From contig JADGEJ010000019.1 of the NCBI GenBank assembly GCA_016744435.1, forward strand, positions 1 to 64,000: a DNA stretch of 64,000 nucleotides, given 5' to 3'. Both the position numbers and the translations under genes were made by a program. Each line of letters begins with the position of its first letter. Position 1 is the stretch's first letter. The notes under the pieces were generated by a model. It worked only from the letters and a program-made list of their open reading frames with translations, was not told the DNA's origin and made no database searches. This document shows, in pieces, positions 34,168-43,333 of this stretch. This DNA comes from Lentibacter sp. GTDB taxonomy: Bacteria; Pseudomonadota; Alphaproteobacteria; Rhodobacterales; Rhodobacteraceae.

Positions 34168-35724
34168 ATGACAGAAACAGCCATGTCACCGGCGATTGAG
34201 CTTAAAGGCATCTCCAAGGCCTTTGGCCCTGTGCAAGCCAACAAGGACATCTCGATTTCTGTGCAACCGGGCACAATTCACGGCATCATTGGCGAGAATG
34301 GTGCGGGCAAATCAACGCTGATGTCGATCCTCTTTGGGTTTTACAAAGCCGACAGCGGCGAGATTTACATTCACGGCAAAAAGACAAGCATCCCCGATAG
34401 CCAAGCCGCGATTGCGGTGGGCATTGGCATGGTGTTTCAGCACTTCAAACTGGTGGAAAACTTCACCGTATTGGAGAACGTAATTCTGGGCGCCGAAGAC
34501 GGTGGGCTGCTGCGCCCTTCCCTCACCAAAGCGCGCAAAACACTCAAAGAATTGGCGGCGGAATATGAGCTCAACGTTGAGCCTGACGCGCTTATCGAAG
34601 ACATAGGCGTTGGTATGCAACAGCGTGTCGAGATCCTCAAAGCACTTTACCGCAAGGCTGATATCCTCATTCTGGATGAGCCTACTGGCGTGCTCACCCC
34701 TGCCGAAGCCGACCAGTTGTTTCGCATTCTCGGGCGGCTACGCGAAGAGGGCAAAACCATAATCCTGATCACCCACAAGCTGCGTGAGATCATGGAGATC
34801 ACCGACACAGTGAGCGTCATGCGGCGCGGCCAGATGACGGCGACAGTCAAGACATCCGAGACCAGCCCCGAGCACCTCGCCGAGCTGATGGTGGGCCGCA
34901 AAGTGCTGCTGCGCGTTGACAAAAAACCAGCCCAACCCGGCGAGACGGTGCTGCAAGTTGAGAACCTGCAAGTGACTGACGAAAAAGGCGTTGAGCGGCT
35001 GAAAGGCATTTCGCTGAATGTGCGGGCCGGTGAGATCCTCGGTATTGCTGGCGTGTCTGGAAACGGACAATCAGAGCTGCTTGAGGTGTTGGGTGGCATG
35101 CGCAACGGCACTGGGCGCATCTTGATCAATGGCGACGAGATAGACCTCACAGGCAAGTTCTCTGACGGCCAGTCGCGGCGCGCACGCGGCATTGCCCATG
35201 TGCCCGAAGACAGGCAGCGCGAGGGGCTGATCATGGACTTCATGGCTTGGGAAAACTGTATTTTTGGCTACCATCGCGACCCTGACTACCAAAGCGGCTT
35301 GCTGATGGATCAGGCCAAGATCATCGCCGATGCGGAGGGTAAGATGGAGCGCTTTGATGTGCGTCCACCCAACGTTAAGCTGACAGCAAAGAACTTTTCG
35401 GGCGGCAACCAGCAAAAGCTCGTGCTGGCGCGCGAGATCGAGCGCAACCCTGATTTGCTGCTTGTCGGCCAGCCCACACGCGGTGTTGATATTGGCGCGA
35501 TCGAGTTCATCCACCAGCAGATTATCGCGCTGCGCGATGCGGGCAAGGCTATCTTGCTGGTCAGTGTCGAACTGGAAGAGATCCTGTCGCTCGCCGACCG
35601 CGTCACTGTGATGTTTGATGGCCAGATCATGGGCGAACGCCTGCCTGCCGACACAAACGAAACCGAGCTTGGCCTGCTTATGGCGGGTGTGAGCAGTGGT
35701 GATACAAACGGAGAGGCTGCCTGA
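34168..35724 (+). CDS. Nucleoside-type ABC importer ATPase (double domain)
   Basis: This 518-aa protein has two fused ABC domains, like sugar/nucleoside importers. The first Walker A is IGENGAGKSTLMSIL at about residue 40 and its Walker B is LILDEPTGVLTPAE. The second domain has a degenerate Walker A (GVSGNGQSELLEVL), the signature NFSGGNQQKLVLAREI and VGQPTRGVDIGA. Degeneracy in the second site is normal for this type. It powers uptake of the ligand bound by the upstream BMP protein. The ATG at 34168 follows GGAGGG by 5 nt. The stop overlaps the next permease start. Confidence 0.95.
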   Translation: MTETAMSPAIELKGISKAFGPVQANKDISISVQPGTIHGIIGENGAGKSTLMSILFGFYKADSGEIYIHGKKTSIPDSQAAIAVGIGMVFQHFKLVENFTVLENVILGAEDGGLLRPSLTKARKTLKELAAEYELNVEPDALIEDIGVGMQQRVEILKALYRKADILILDEPTGVLTPAEADQLFRILGRLREEGKTIILITHKLREIMEITDTVSVMRRGQMTATVKTSETSPEHLAELMVGRKVLLRVDKKPAQPGETVLQVENLQVTDEKGVERLKGISLNVRAGEILGIAGVSGNGQSELLEVLGGMRNGTGRILINGDEIDLTGKFSDGQSRRARGIAHVPEDRQREGLIMDFMAWENCIFGYHRDPDYQSGLLMDQAKIIADAEGKMERFDVRPPNVKLTAKNFSGGNQQKLVLAREIERNPDLLLVGQPTRGVDIGAIEFIHQQIIALRDAGKAILLVSVELEEILSLADRVTVMFDGQIMGERLPADTNETELGLLMAGVSSGDTNGEAA

Positions 35725-36839
35725 TGGATAAGATGCCAAAATGGGCTGACGCCGTGCTTGTGCCGCTGTTCAGCCTGATACTCGCGGCACTGCTTTCTGC
35801 GCTGGTTATCCTCGCCATCGGCGAAGACCCGATCGCCGCCTTCAAGCTGATGGTTAACGGGGCGCTGATGCGCTCGGCGGGCTGGGGCTATACGCTCTAC
35901 TACGCCACCAACTTTATTTTCACGGGCCTCGCGGTGTCCGTCGCCTTTCACGCGCGGCTGTTTAACATTGGCGGCGAAGGTCAGGCCATGCTTGGCGGCC
36001 TCGGTGTTGCCATGGCCTGCTTGTATATCCCCTGGCCACATTGGGCGCTTGCCTTACTAGGCTCTGCCACGCTTGCGGCGCTGTTCGGTGCAGCTTGGGC
36101 GCTTATTCCGGCTTACCTACAGGCCAAACGCGGCAGCCATGTCGTGATCACCACGATCATGTTCAACTACATCGCCTTCTCGCTGCTTGGCTATATGCTC
36201 GTCAATGTGCTGCGCCCGCCGGGTGCCGGCGACCCAGCAAGCGAGAAGTTTCATGCCTCTACGCATCTGCCAACGTTTCAGGACATGTTTGCAACGCCAG
36301 ACAACCCGCTGTTCCGCAGCGCGCCTGCCAATGTGTCGTTCTTTCTGGCTCTTGCTGCCTGTGTGTTCGTTTACATCCTGATCTGGCGCACGCGCCTCGG
36401 CTATGAAATCCGCCATTTTGGCCACTCGCAAACAGCGGCCCTTTATGCGGGCACAAACGGCACGCGCATCACGGTTATCGCCATGCTTATTTCCGGAGCG
36501 CTTGCGGGTCTCATGGCCGTGAACACCACTCAAGGCGAGGCCGAGCGCCTCATCCTGAACTCGACAGAAGGCGCGGGCTTTATTGGCATCGCCGTGGCGC
36601 TGATGGGCCGCAACCACCCGTTCGGCGTTTTGCTGGCCGCGCTCTTGTTTGGGTTCCTTTACCAAGGCGGCGCTGAGCTTGCGCTTTGGACAACGATCCC
36701 GGTTCAGCTGATCATGGTCATACAAGCGCTGGTTATCCTGTTCACAGGCGCGCTTGATAACATGGTGCGGATGCCGCTTGAGAAGCTGTTTCTCGCGTTG
36801 CGCAAAGACACGCCCTCTAAAAACGGGGAGACATTGTGA
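35724..36839 (+). CDS. Nucleoside-type ABC importer permease 1
   Basis: This 371-aa inner-membrane permease of the BPD type 2 (LivHM-like) family has about ten hydrophobic segments. The conserved region FNIGGEGQAMLGGLGVAMA is at about residue 80 and the coupling region FIGIAVALMGRNHPFGVLLAALLFGFLYQGG is near the C-terminus, here quoted only as a family pattern of GRNHPFG. It forms the larger of the two channel subunits. Its start overlaps the ATPase stop and its stop overlaps the next permease start (TGATG), so the operon is tightly coupled. Confidence 0.93.
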   Translation: MDKMPKWADAVLVPLFSLILAALLSALVILAIGEDPIAAFKLMVNGALMRSAGWGYTLYYATNFIFTGLAVSVAFHARLFNIGGEGQAMLGGLGVAMACLYIPWPHWALALLGSATLAALFGAAWALIPAYLQAKRGSHVVITTIMFNYIAFSLLGYMLVNVLRPPGAGDPASEKFHASTHLPTFQDMFATPDNPLFRSAPANVSFFLALAACVFVYILIWRTRLGYEIRHFGHSQTAALYAGTNGTRITVIAMLISGALAGLMAVNTTQGEAERLILNSTEGAGFIGIAVALMGRNHPFGVLLAALLFGFLYQGGAELALWTTIPVQLIMVIQALVILFTGALDNMVRMPLEKLFLALRKDTPSKNGETL

Positions 36840-37816
36840 TGGAGTTTATCACGATCATTCAGGTCCTCGACAGCACGCTGCGCTTGTCTACACCGCTTTT
36901 GCTGGCCTGCCTTGCCGGGCTTTACAGCGAGCGTGCTGGGATTTTTGACATCGGCCTTGAGGGCAAGATGCTGATCGCCGCGCTGTTCTCCGCTGCAGTT
37001 GCTTACACTTCAGGCAATGTCTGGGTTGGCATGTTGGCCGGCATTGGCGCCTCACTGGCGCTGTCGCTTATCCATGGCCTTGCCTCGATCACCTTTCGTG
37101 GCAACCAGCTCATTTCCGGTGTCGCCATCAACTTTCTCGCCAGCGGGATGAGCGTTCTGGTGGCGCAAAGCTGGTTCAAGCAAGGCGGGCGCACACCCTC
37201 TTTGAAAGGGGATGCGCGCTTTGAGCCGATAGAACTGCCCGGCGCTTTGACCCGCATTCGCGACATCGCTGAGGCAAACCCTTTGATGCAGGTCTATTCC
37301 GAGCTGATTTCGGGGCATACGATCATTGTTTACCTGTCGCTGCTGCTGGTGCCGCTGACATGGTGGGTGCTGTTTCGCACACGCTTTGGCCTGCGCATGC
37401 GAGCTGTCGGCGAAAACCCTGCCGCCGTCGACACGGCCGGTGTTTCGGTTGTCTGGTTGCGCTTTTCTGCGGTGCTGATCTGCGGTGTACTCTGCGGCAT
37501 CGCAGGCGCATACCTTGCCACCGCTTTGCAAGCGCAGTTCGTAAAAGAGATGACAGCGGGACGCGGATTTATAGCCCTTGCCGCGCTCATTTTTGCAAAG
37601 TGGCGGCCTTGGAGCGCGCTCTGGGCCTGTCTGCTGTTTGGACTGTTGCAAGCCATTGCTGTGCGCTTTCAAAACATCCAGGTCGGCGAGTTCACAATTC
37701 CGGTGCAGTTCATGGAAGCTCTGCCCTATATCCTCACCGTGGTTATTCTGGCGGGCTTTATCGGCAAGGCGATCCCGCCCCGCGCGGGCGGTGAGCCTTA
37801 TGTGAAAGAGCGTTAG
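36839..37816 (+). CDS. Nucleoside-type ABC importer permease 2
   Basis: This 325-aa second permease subunit of the BMP importer has about eight hydrophobic segments. The family features are IFDIGLEGKMLIAALFSAAV at about residue 40, FGLRMRAVGENPAAVDTAG at about 185 and TAGRGFIALAALIFAKWRP near 240. With the 371-aa partner it forms the transmembrane channel. The ATG at 36839 overlaps the upstream stop; the GTG at 36836 one codon earlier is less likely. It ends the operon, and a nested stem with an internal GC hairpin and T run follows. Confidence 0.93.
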   Translation: MEFITIIQVLDSTLRLSTPLLLACLAGLYSERAGIFDIGLEGKMLIAALFSAAVAYTSGNVWVGMLAGIGASLALSLIHGLASITFRGNQLISGVAINFLASGMSVLVAQSWFKQGGRTPSLKGDARFEPIELPGALTRIRDIAEANPLMQVYSELISGHTIIVYLSLLLVPLTWWVLFRTRFGLRMRAVGENPAAVDTAGVSVVWLRFSAVLICGVLCGIAGAYLATALQAQFVKEMTAGRGFIALAALIFAKWRPWSALWACLLFGLLQAIAVRFQNIQVGEFTIPVQFMEALPYILTVVILAGFIGKAIPPRAGGEPYVKER

Positions 37817-37830
37817 CAAGCCTACATTAG

Positions 37831-37881
37831 GGCCAGTTGCGCAAATCTAAGGGGCCAAGCCCCGTTTTTGCGGCGCTGGCC
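37831..37881 (+). terminator. Nested three-helix stem with T run after importer operon
   Basis: Three pairs nest symmetrically: GGCCAG (37831-37836) with CTGGCC (37876-37881), GCAAA (37841-37845) with TTTGC (37867-37871), and GGGGC (37851-37855) with GCCCC (37859-37863). The innermost hairpin is followed by GTTTTT. It can serve as terminator, but the extra helices make a larger structured RNA possible. Confidence 0.7.
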
Positions 37882-37916
37882 TTGCAAAACCATCGTGGCT
37901 GACGCTAGGAGAGACA

Positions 37917-38840
37917 ATGCAAATCTACCTTCCCATTGCTGAAGTTTCGGTAAACGCCTTCCTCTTATTGGGGCTTGGCGGCATGGTTGGGGTATTGTCG
38001 GGCATGTTTGGTGTCGGCGGTGGCTTTCTGATGACGCCTTTGCTGTTCTTTATCGGCATCCCGCCAGCTGTGGCCGTTGCAACCGAAGCCAACCAGATTG
38101 TGGCTTCGTCGTTTTCTGGCTTGCTGGCACATGTCAAACGCAAGAACGTTGATTTCAAGATGGGCACCATGCTGCTGATCGGCGGGCTTTTTGGCGCGGC
38201 TGTTGGTGTTGTGTTGTTCAACTACCTCAAGGCGCAAGGCCAAGTCGATTTGCTGGTGCGGCTTTGTTATGTCGTCTTCCTTGGCGTCGTTGGCACATTG
38301 ATGTTCGTGGAAAGCCTCAACGCTATTCGAAAGTCTCGGAAGGCCGGAGACGCGCCTGCAAAGAAACGCCGTGAGCGCGGCTGGATTTCCAAACTGCCGT
38401 TCAAAATGCGCTTCCATACCTCTGGGCTTTATATTTCGGTGATCCCGCCGATCATTGTTGGCGTGCTGGTTGGCATTCTCGCCGCGATCATGGGCGTTGG
38501 CGGTGGCTTCATCATGGTCCCGGCGATGATCTATATCCTTGGTATGCCGACAAAAGTTGTGGTCGGAACCTCGCTGTTCCAGATCATCTTCGTCACCGCC
38601 TTCACCACATTGTTGCACGCCACGACAAACTTTACCGTTGATATCATGCTCGCCGTTTTGCTGCTGGTAGGCGGTGTCATCGGCGCGCAAATCGGCACGC
38701 GTATCGGCGTCAAAATGAAGGCTGAGCAGCTGCGCATTCTGCTGGCACTCTTGGTGATGCTCGTCTGCGGAAAGCTCGCGCTCGACCTTCTGCTGCAACC
38801 AGGAGAACTCTACTCAATCGGCGCGGTTGGGGGGCACTGA
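37917..38840 (+). CDS. TauE/SafE family sulfite/anion exporter
   Basis: This 307-aa polytopic permease has the two repeated TauE/SafE motifs. The first is GMFGVGGGFLMTPLLFFIGI at about residue 32 and the second is IMGVGGGFIMVPAMIYILG at about 195. Family members export sulfite, sulfoacetate or related anions, and some are importers. The stop shares a base with the start of the TIGR02186 gene, so the two are coupled. That pairing is recurrent in alphaproteobacteria and suggests a shared function. The substrate is not shown by the sequence. Confidence 0.92.
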   Translation: MQIYLPIAEVSVNAFLLLGLGGMVGVLSGMFGVGGGFLMTPLLFFIGIPPAVAVATEANQIVASSFSGLLAHVKRKNVDFKMGTMLLIGGLFGAAVGVVLFNYLKAQGQVDLLVRLCYVVFLGVVGTLMFVESLNAIRKSRKAGDAPAKKRRERGWISKLPFKMRFHTSGLYISVIPPIIVGVLVGILAAIMGVGGGFIMVPAMIYILGMPTKVVVGTSLFQIIFVTAFTTLLHATTNFTVDIMLAVLLLVGGVIGAQIGTRIGVKMKAEQLRILLALLVMLVCGKLALDLLLQPGELYSIGAVGGH

Positions 38841-39604
38841 TGGCGCGGGTGCTCACAATACTGCTCGCCCTAGCGCTGCCTATGTCGGCGCTCGCCGAAG
38901 ATGTTGTGCTGGGCCTCAGCCAGAAACAAGTCCGTATTACCACCAATTTTGACGGCTCTGAAATTCTGATCTTCGGCGCGGTCAAGCGAGACGCTCCCGC
39001 ACCTGACAGCGCGCCACTTGAAGTGATCGTAGCGATCGAGGGGCCAAGCACGCCGCTCACCGTGCGCCGCAAAGAGCGCAAAGTCGGGATCTGGGTGAAT
39101 GTTGATGCCGTCGAAGTTGATAAGGCGCCCGCCTTCTACGCGATCGCGACATCGGCGCCGTTTGCGCAAGTGATCAGCGACACCGAAGACCTGCGCTACC
39201 GCGTGTCTATTCCCCGTGCGATCCGCTCGGTTGGTGCGCCGATGAACGTTGATGATGCAGCCAGTTTCGTTGAGGCCGTGATCCGCATTCGCCAATCAAG
39301 CGGGCTTTACCAGCTCAACGAAAGCGCGGTTGAAGTCACGGAACAGACCCTGTTCAAAACCACAATCGCTCTGCCTGCCAACCTCACCGAGGGCGACTAC
39401 AAAGCGCGTATTTACCTGACGCGCGCGGGCAAAGTTGTCTCTGATTTCGAGACCGTCATAGATGTTCGCAAAGTCGGGCTCGAGCGTTTCTTGTTTAACT
39501 TGTCGCGCCAACAACCGCTGATCTATGGGCTGCTGTCACTCGCCATCGCTATCGCGGCTGGTTGGCTGGCTTCGGCTGCCTTCCGCGTGTTGCTGCGCAA
39601 CTAG
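38840..39604 (+). CDS. TIGR02186 family membrane-anchored protein
   Basis: This 254-aa protein has a signal peptide (VLTILLALALPMSALA), a periplasmic beta-rich domain including VLGLSQKQVRITTNFDGSEI and a C-terminal membrane anchor (LIYGLLSLAIAIAAGWLASA). This is the layout of the TIGR02186 family, whose function is unknown and which typically accompanies a TauE/SafE permease. A role in the periplasmic part of anion export is inferred from that pairing. Its stop codon shares the CTAG sequence with the stop of the convergent SDR gene. Confidence 0.9.
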   Translation: MARVLTILLALALPMSALAEDVVLGLSQKQVRITTNFDGSEILIFGAVKRDAPAPDSAPLEVIVAIEGPSTPLTVRRKERKVGIWVNVDAVEVDKAPAFYAIATSAPFAQVISDTEDLRYRVSIPRAIRSVGAPMNVDDAASFVEAVIRIRQSSGLYQLNESAVEVTEQTLFKTTIALPANLTEGDYKARIYLTRAGKVVSDFETVIDVRKVGLERFLFNLSRQQPLIYGLLSLAIAIAAGWLASAAFRVLLRN

Positions 39605-40320
39605 CCCCGCCCGATATAGGGCATTTTCGTTGCCATCAACGTCATGAATTGGACGTTGGCATTTAGCGGCAATGTAGCCATGCTAAACACTGCCTCCGCG
39701 ACATGGCTCACATCCATCATCTCTGGTGGACTGTCAGGCGTCAGCGCTGCGATACCCTCCAAAAGCTCGGTGCGCGCGTTGCCAATGTCGATCTGCCCGC
39801 AAGCAATGTCAAAGGCGCGCCCGTCAAGCGAGAGTGTCTTTGTGAGGCCGGTGATCGCATGTTTCGTCGTCGTATAGCCCACCGACATATCGCGCGGCGC
39901 ATGGGCCGAAACCGAGCCATTGTTGATGATGCGCCCCCCTTGTGGGGCTTGGCTGCGCATCTGTGCAAAGGCGGCGCGTGCCGCGTAGAACATGCCATTG
40001 AGGTTAACACTGACGATGTCTTGCCACTCGTCCACGCCAAGCTCGTCAATCAGTGCCGCGCGTCCGAAAGTGCCCGCATTGTTGAACAATACATCGAGCT
40101 GCCCCGCCTGTTGCGCGAAGGCTTTAACTGCGGCCTCTACAGAGGCAGCATCGCCCACATCAGCGGGCAAAACAGTAGCTTTTGTATGGCCCTGCGCGAC
40201 ATCTTCAAGCGCTTCGCGACGGCGCGCAAGCAGCCCCACATGCCAGCCCTCGTTAAGGAACTTCTCAGCCACGGCGCGGCCAATGCCTGCGCTTGCTCCG
40301 GTGATCAGGATCGAGCTCAT
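39601..40320 (-). CDS. SDR family NAD(P)-dependent oxidoreductase
   Basis: This 239-aa classical short-chain dehydrogenase has the cofactor motif TGASAGIGRAVA at about residue 7 and NNAG at about 80. The catalytic Ser lies in NNGSVSAHAPR, and the Tyr-x3-Lys is in GYTTTKHAITGL at about 155. It resembles YdfG-like enzymes that oxidise hydroxy acids or serine-type alcohols, but the substrate is not determined. The start overlaps the helicase gene stop (ATGA) on the minus strand. Confidence 0.92.
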   Translation of the reverse strand: MSSILITGASAGIGRAVAEKFLNEGWHVGLLARRREALEDVAQGHTKATVLPADVGDAASVEAAVKAFAQQAGQLDVLFNNAGTFGRAALIDELGVDEWQDIVSVNLNGMFYAARAAFAQMRSQAPQGGRIINNGSVSAHAPRDMSVGYTTTKHAITGLTKTLSLDGRAFDIACGQIDIGNARTELLEGIAALTPDSPPEMMDVSHVAEAVFSMATLPLNANVQFMTLMATKMPYIGRG

Positions 40321-41843
40321 ATCTCTTCCACTTCCAGCTGAAGTTTCGCTTTTGGCACGATCAAATCAGAGGTGCTGAGCGGGGCGGAAGGCTTTGACAG
40401 ACGGTTGCGCACCACCCAGAACAGCCGCTCTTCTGCGCGCGTAATCGCCACGTAGGCCAGCCGCTTCCACAACGGTTGGCCCGCCTCAACCCGCCCCATC
40501 CGCGAGGCTGCGTAAAGGTCAGGCGCGAAGACTTGTACGTTCTCCCACTGCGAGCCTTGCGCCTTGTGAATAGTCACAGCAGCGCCGTGCAGAAAGGCCG
40601 CTCCCATACGGGCGGCAAAGGGGATAAACGGCTCTTCCTCATCGGGCATTTCGATTTTGACAATCGAGGCAGCAGAGACCTGCGGGTCTTCCGCGCCAAC
40701 CACATGCAAGCGCGAGAACCCCGGTTTGCGGCCTGGCCCAAGGTAAATAACCTGCGCGCCTTTGATAAGGCCACGCGCCTCCAGATCAAGCCGTTTCTTG
40801 CGGTGCTTCAAAGGCAGCTCAAGCCCGTCACATATGAGCGGCTCACCCTCAAGAAGCATGTCTTCTGGCGCGTCGTAAACCCGGCGAAAGGCGTTGATCA
40901 GGCGAATGCGCGTGGCGTTACGCCAAACCAGCACGGGGCTGCGGGCCATCAAGTCAACTTCGACACGTTGGCCCATCACCACCCGCTCATCCTTACGCGA
41001 GAAGCCTTCGATCATCCGCTCAAAATCTTCGAAACTTAGCTGCGGGTCGGCCAAGGCATGGGCCAGATCAAGGATCGGGTTTGTCGCTTCTTGACGGTGA
41101 ATGCGTTCAAGGTTGAGCACAGCAGGTTCGGGCAGTTTTTCAAACACCATCGCGCCCGACTGTTTAACAGGGGCAAGCTGTGCCGGGTCACCAAACAAGA
41201 TCAGGTTGGGGAAAATCTCTTTGAGATCTTCGAACTGTTTGTCATCCAGCATTGAGGCCTCGTCGATCATCCCGACATCAAGCTCTTCCTCGCGACGCTT
41301 CCAGCCGGTGATGAAGTCAGAGCCACGCAGACCAGCCGCTGCCATGGCACCGGGGATCGACTTGTTTGTCTGGTAAAATGCATGGGCACGGTCAAGGGCG
41401 ACGTCGGTTAACCCTTCAACATCGGGCCGCTCGCCCTGCCCTGTCAGCCACTCGGCGATGCGCTCATATTCGGGGTCATAGACGGGCGTGTAAAGGATCC
41501 GGTGGATCGTCGTCGCGGGCACACCACGCATGCGCAACACGCTGGCCGCCTTGTTTGTCGGAGCAAGGATGGCCAGCGTACGGCGGTCTTTGCGTTTGCG
41601 GCCCTCGTAGTCGCCCGAGATAACATCAACGCCCGCCTCCTCCATTGCGCGGTAGAGCTGGGCCAGCAGAAGTGTTTTGCCGCTGCCCGCCTTGCCGGTA
41701 ATCGCCAGAACACGCGGATTGATCGTCATGCTCGGCTGGGTCGTTCCCTCTTCAAGATCAATCCCCGAACTGCGCAGCAATTCTGTGACGTTGTCAAAGG
41801 CTTCGGCCTGATCTTCGGAGAGCTGTGGCGTGATGTCATTCAT
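40317..41843 (-). CDS. RecD-like superfamily 1B DNA helicase
   Basis: This 508-aa ATPase has Walker A GKAGSGKTLLLAQL at about residue 53 and the Walker B-type MIDEASMLDDKQFEDL at about 195. Motif III resembles FGDPAQLAPV, and a C-terminal UvrD/RecD-like motif (VTIHKAQGSQWENVQVF, then YVAITRAEERLFWVV) is present. It resembles Dda/RecD2-type 5'-3' helicases that work as single proteins; recB and recC are not adjacent. It is likely involved in DNA repair or replication restart. It overlaps the SDR gene by 4 nt. The roles of these two neighbours are unrelated as far as can be seen. Confidence 0.88.
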   Translation of the reverse strand: MNDITPQLSEDQAEAFDNVTELLRSSGIDLEEGTTQPSMTINPRVLAITGKAGSGKTLLLAQLYRAMEEAGVDVISGDYEGRKRKDRRTLAILAPTNKAASVLRMRGVPATTIHRILYTPVYDPEYERIAEWLTGQGERPDVEGLTDVALDRAHAFYQTNKSIPGAMAAAGLRGSDFITGWKRREEELDVGMIDEASMLDDKQFEDLKEIFPNLILFGDPAQLAPVKQSGAMVFEKLPEPAVLNLERIHRQEATNPILDLAHALADPQLSFEDFERMIEGFSRKDERVVMGQRVEVDLMARSPVLVWRNATRIRLINAFRRVYDAPEDMLLEGEPLICDGLELPLKHRKKRLDLEARGLIKGAQVIYLGPGRKPGFSRLHVVGAEDPQVSAASIVKIEMPDEEEPFIPFAARMGAAFLHGAAVTIHKAQGSQWENVQVFAPDLYAASRMGRVEAGQPLWKRLAYVAITRAEERLFWVVRNRLSKPSAPLSTSDLIVPKAKLQLEVEEI

Positions 41844-41892
41844 GCGCCGACCCTACCGGATCAGCGCACAAGATAGAACGCCAAATCGCGCC

Positions 41893-42516
41893 TTAAGCCA
41901 CCGCGTTTAGGGGCCCGTACCGGCGTTGATACCACCAGTTTACCAAGTCCTCAGAAACGCCTGCGTTGGCCAGAAGCCGCGCTTTGGAAGCGGGTGTATG
42001 AGTCCAGAGGCCCACGCTGGTTTTGGCACGGCCAAGGCCGGCACTGCCAAGCACTTCAGGCGATGCACCCACCATCCGGTAAACGCGCTGCATTGGCGCG
42101 TCAAAAACCGCAACGAAGTGGTCAACACCGTGGCCTTTCATCAGCGCACTGCCCGCCAACATAAGGGCTGAGGCAATACGCGTGCTGCCCGAGGCTGACA
42201 GGCAAAAGCGGGTGCACTCCCATATGATCGGGCTTTGCAGAGGCACGCCATCTAGCAAGTGAAGGAAGTGCTCGTTAACCATGGTGCGCCCCGTCGTGGG
42301 CAAAAACCGCATCGAGCCGCCGTGACTGCCATCAGGCATTTCCCAGATCACATAGAGCGGGTTCAGCGCATCATACTGATCGCGCTCTTCACCACTTGCG
42401 CTTACTGTCACGTCCCATTTGAGACGGTCCCTAAACTGCCTTGCGCGGTCGCGAAACATAGTATGGCTCAGCTTTGGGTGCTCTTTCAGCTCGTCGGCTT
42501 GCAAAAATCGGATCAT
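41893..42516 (-). CDS. luxI: Acyl-homoserine-lactone synthase (LuxI family)
   Basis: This 207-aa autoinducer synthase uses SAM and an acyl donor to make an N-acyl-homoserine lactone. Family residues are visible: MFRDRARQFRDRLKWDV (the conserved Arg and Trp), DQYDALNPLYVIW, then GSMRFLPTTGRTMV and WECTRFCL. The ATG at 42516 follows GGAGGG by 5 nt. The upstream ATG of the track ORF overlaps that ribosome site, so it is not used. The luxR homologue lies upstream on the same strand with a 20-bp dyad between them, which points to classic positive feedback. Confidence 0.95.
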   Translation of the reverse strand: MIRFLQADELKEHPKLSHTMFRDRARQFRDRLKWDVTVSASGEERDQYDALNPLYVIWEMPDGSHGGSMRFLPTTGRTMVNEHFLHLLDGVPLQSPIIWECTRFCLSASGSTRIASALMLAGSALMKGHGVDHFVAVFDAPMQRVYRMVGASPEVLGSAGLGRAKTSVGLWTHTPASKARLLANAGVSEDLVNWWYQRRYGPLNAVA

Positions 42517-42563
42517 TCGGCCCTCCATTGATTATGGAGAACAGGGCTAATCGGGATTGGTTA

Positions 42564-42583
42564 ACGGTTTCGTTCGGAACCGT
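42564..42583. promoter_or_regulatory. 20-bp dyad between luxR and luxI, candidate lux box
   Basis: ACGGTTTCGTTCGGAACCGT is an imperfect palindrome (8 of 10 half-site positions match) of lux-box length, 48 bp upstream of the luxI start. Binding by the adjacent LuxR is inferred from position and size. Confidence 0.6.
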
Positions 42584-42604
42584 GCGCTGGCTTGAATGGG
42601 GCCT

Positions 42605-43333
42605 TTATATAACGATCAACCCGTGTTGAAGTGCGCGCGCCACGGCGTGGGTGGTGTTGGCCGCGCCCAGTTTGTGGCGCGCCGCCTCGATATAAACCCG
42701 TAAGGTATGCTCCGAAATCGACAGTGTGTCAGCGACTTGCGCACGGGAATATCCCATTGCCAGAAATGTCATCGCGTCAACTTCCCGCGGACTGAGCTGT
42801 GTGGCACTTTCCGGTGCGCGATCAGGTTCAAACTCCAGCGCTTTCTGGTTGAAGTAATGCGCCACCAAGATCAGCTCGCGGCGATTGGTCTCCATAAATG
42901 CAAACCAGGCTTCATCATCACATCGGTGGTTAACGGTAAACAAGGCAAACTGCCCGCTTGGGCCGCGGATCGGAACAGAGAACCCTTGATTCCCGATGCC
43001 GTGTTCAAGCGCGTCGGCAAGAAAACCGCGTGCCGCCTTGCTTGTCCAGTTGAGCTTCTTCCAATCAACTGGGGTGAAGCGCTGGTAGCAGCCCTGAACA
43101 ACAGGGTCGACGCGCAGGTAATCGCGCTCGACATAGCGTTGCACCCAAGCAGGGTCATAGGTGCCACATCCATATTGCTCACCCGCACTGCTCACCCAAT
43201 GGTAGACAATGTGGTCGACGTTGAAATAGTCACGCAGGTTCTCGGAAATTTCCTGCAGTTGCGTGAGTTCAGAGGCTTGCTCGAGAGCCTCCAAAATCAC
43301 GTTGAACAATACTGTCTGCTTCTTTCGCGCCAC
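42605..43333 (-). CDS. luxR: LuxR-type quorum-sensing transcriptional regulator
   Basis: This 242-aa regulator has an N-terminal autoinducer-binding domain with the invariant-type residues visible: VYHWVSS (Trp/Tyr), DYLRVDPVV (Asp-Pro) and TPVDWKKL (Trp), plus the glycine in GFSVPIRGPSG. The C-terminal GerE helix-turn-helix begins at LSPREVDAMTFLAMGYSRAQ (about residue 180). The start is GTG at 43333. The 5' end overlaps a small upstream gene by 65 nt in another frame. It likely binds an AHL made by the downstream LuxI and activates luxI through the dyad at 42564-42583. Confidence 0.95.
   Translation of the reverse strand: MARKKQTVLFNVILEALEQASELTQLQEISENLRDYFNVDHIVYHWVSSAGEQYGCGTYDPAWVQRYVERDYLRVDPVVQGCYQRFTPVDWKKLNWTSKAARGFLADALEHGIGNQGFSVPIRGPSGQFALFTVNHRCDDEAWFAFMETNRRELILVAHYFNQKALEFEPDRAPESATQLSPREVDAMTFLAMGYSRAQVADTLSISEHTLRVYIEAARHKLGAANTTHAVARALQHGLIVI

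Noticed and set aside
40476-41876. Plus-strand ORFs opposite the RecD-like helicase
   Set aside because: They mirror a gene with full helicase motifs and have no independent support.
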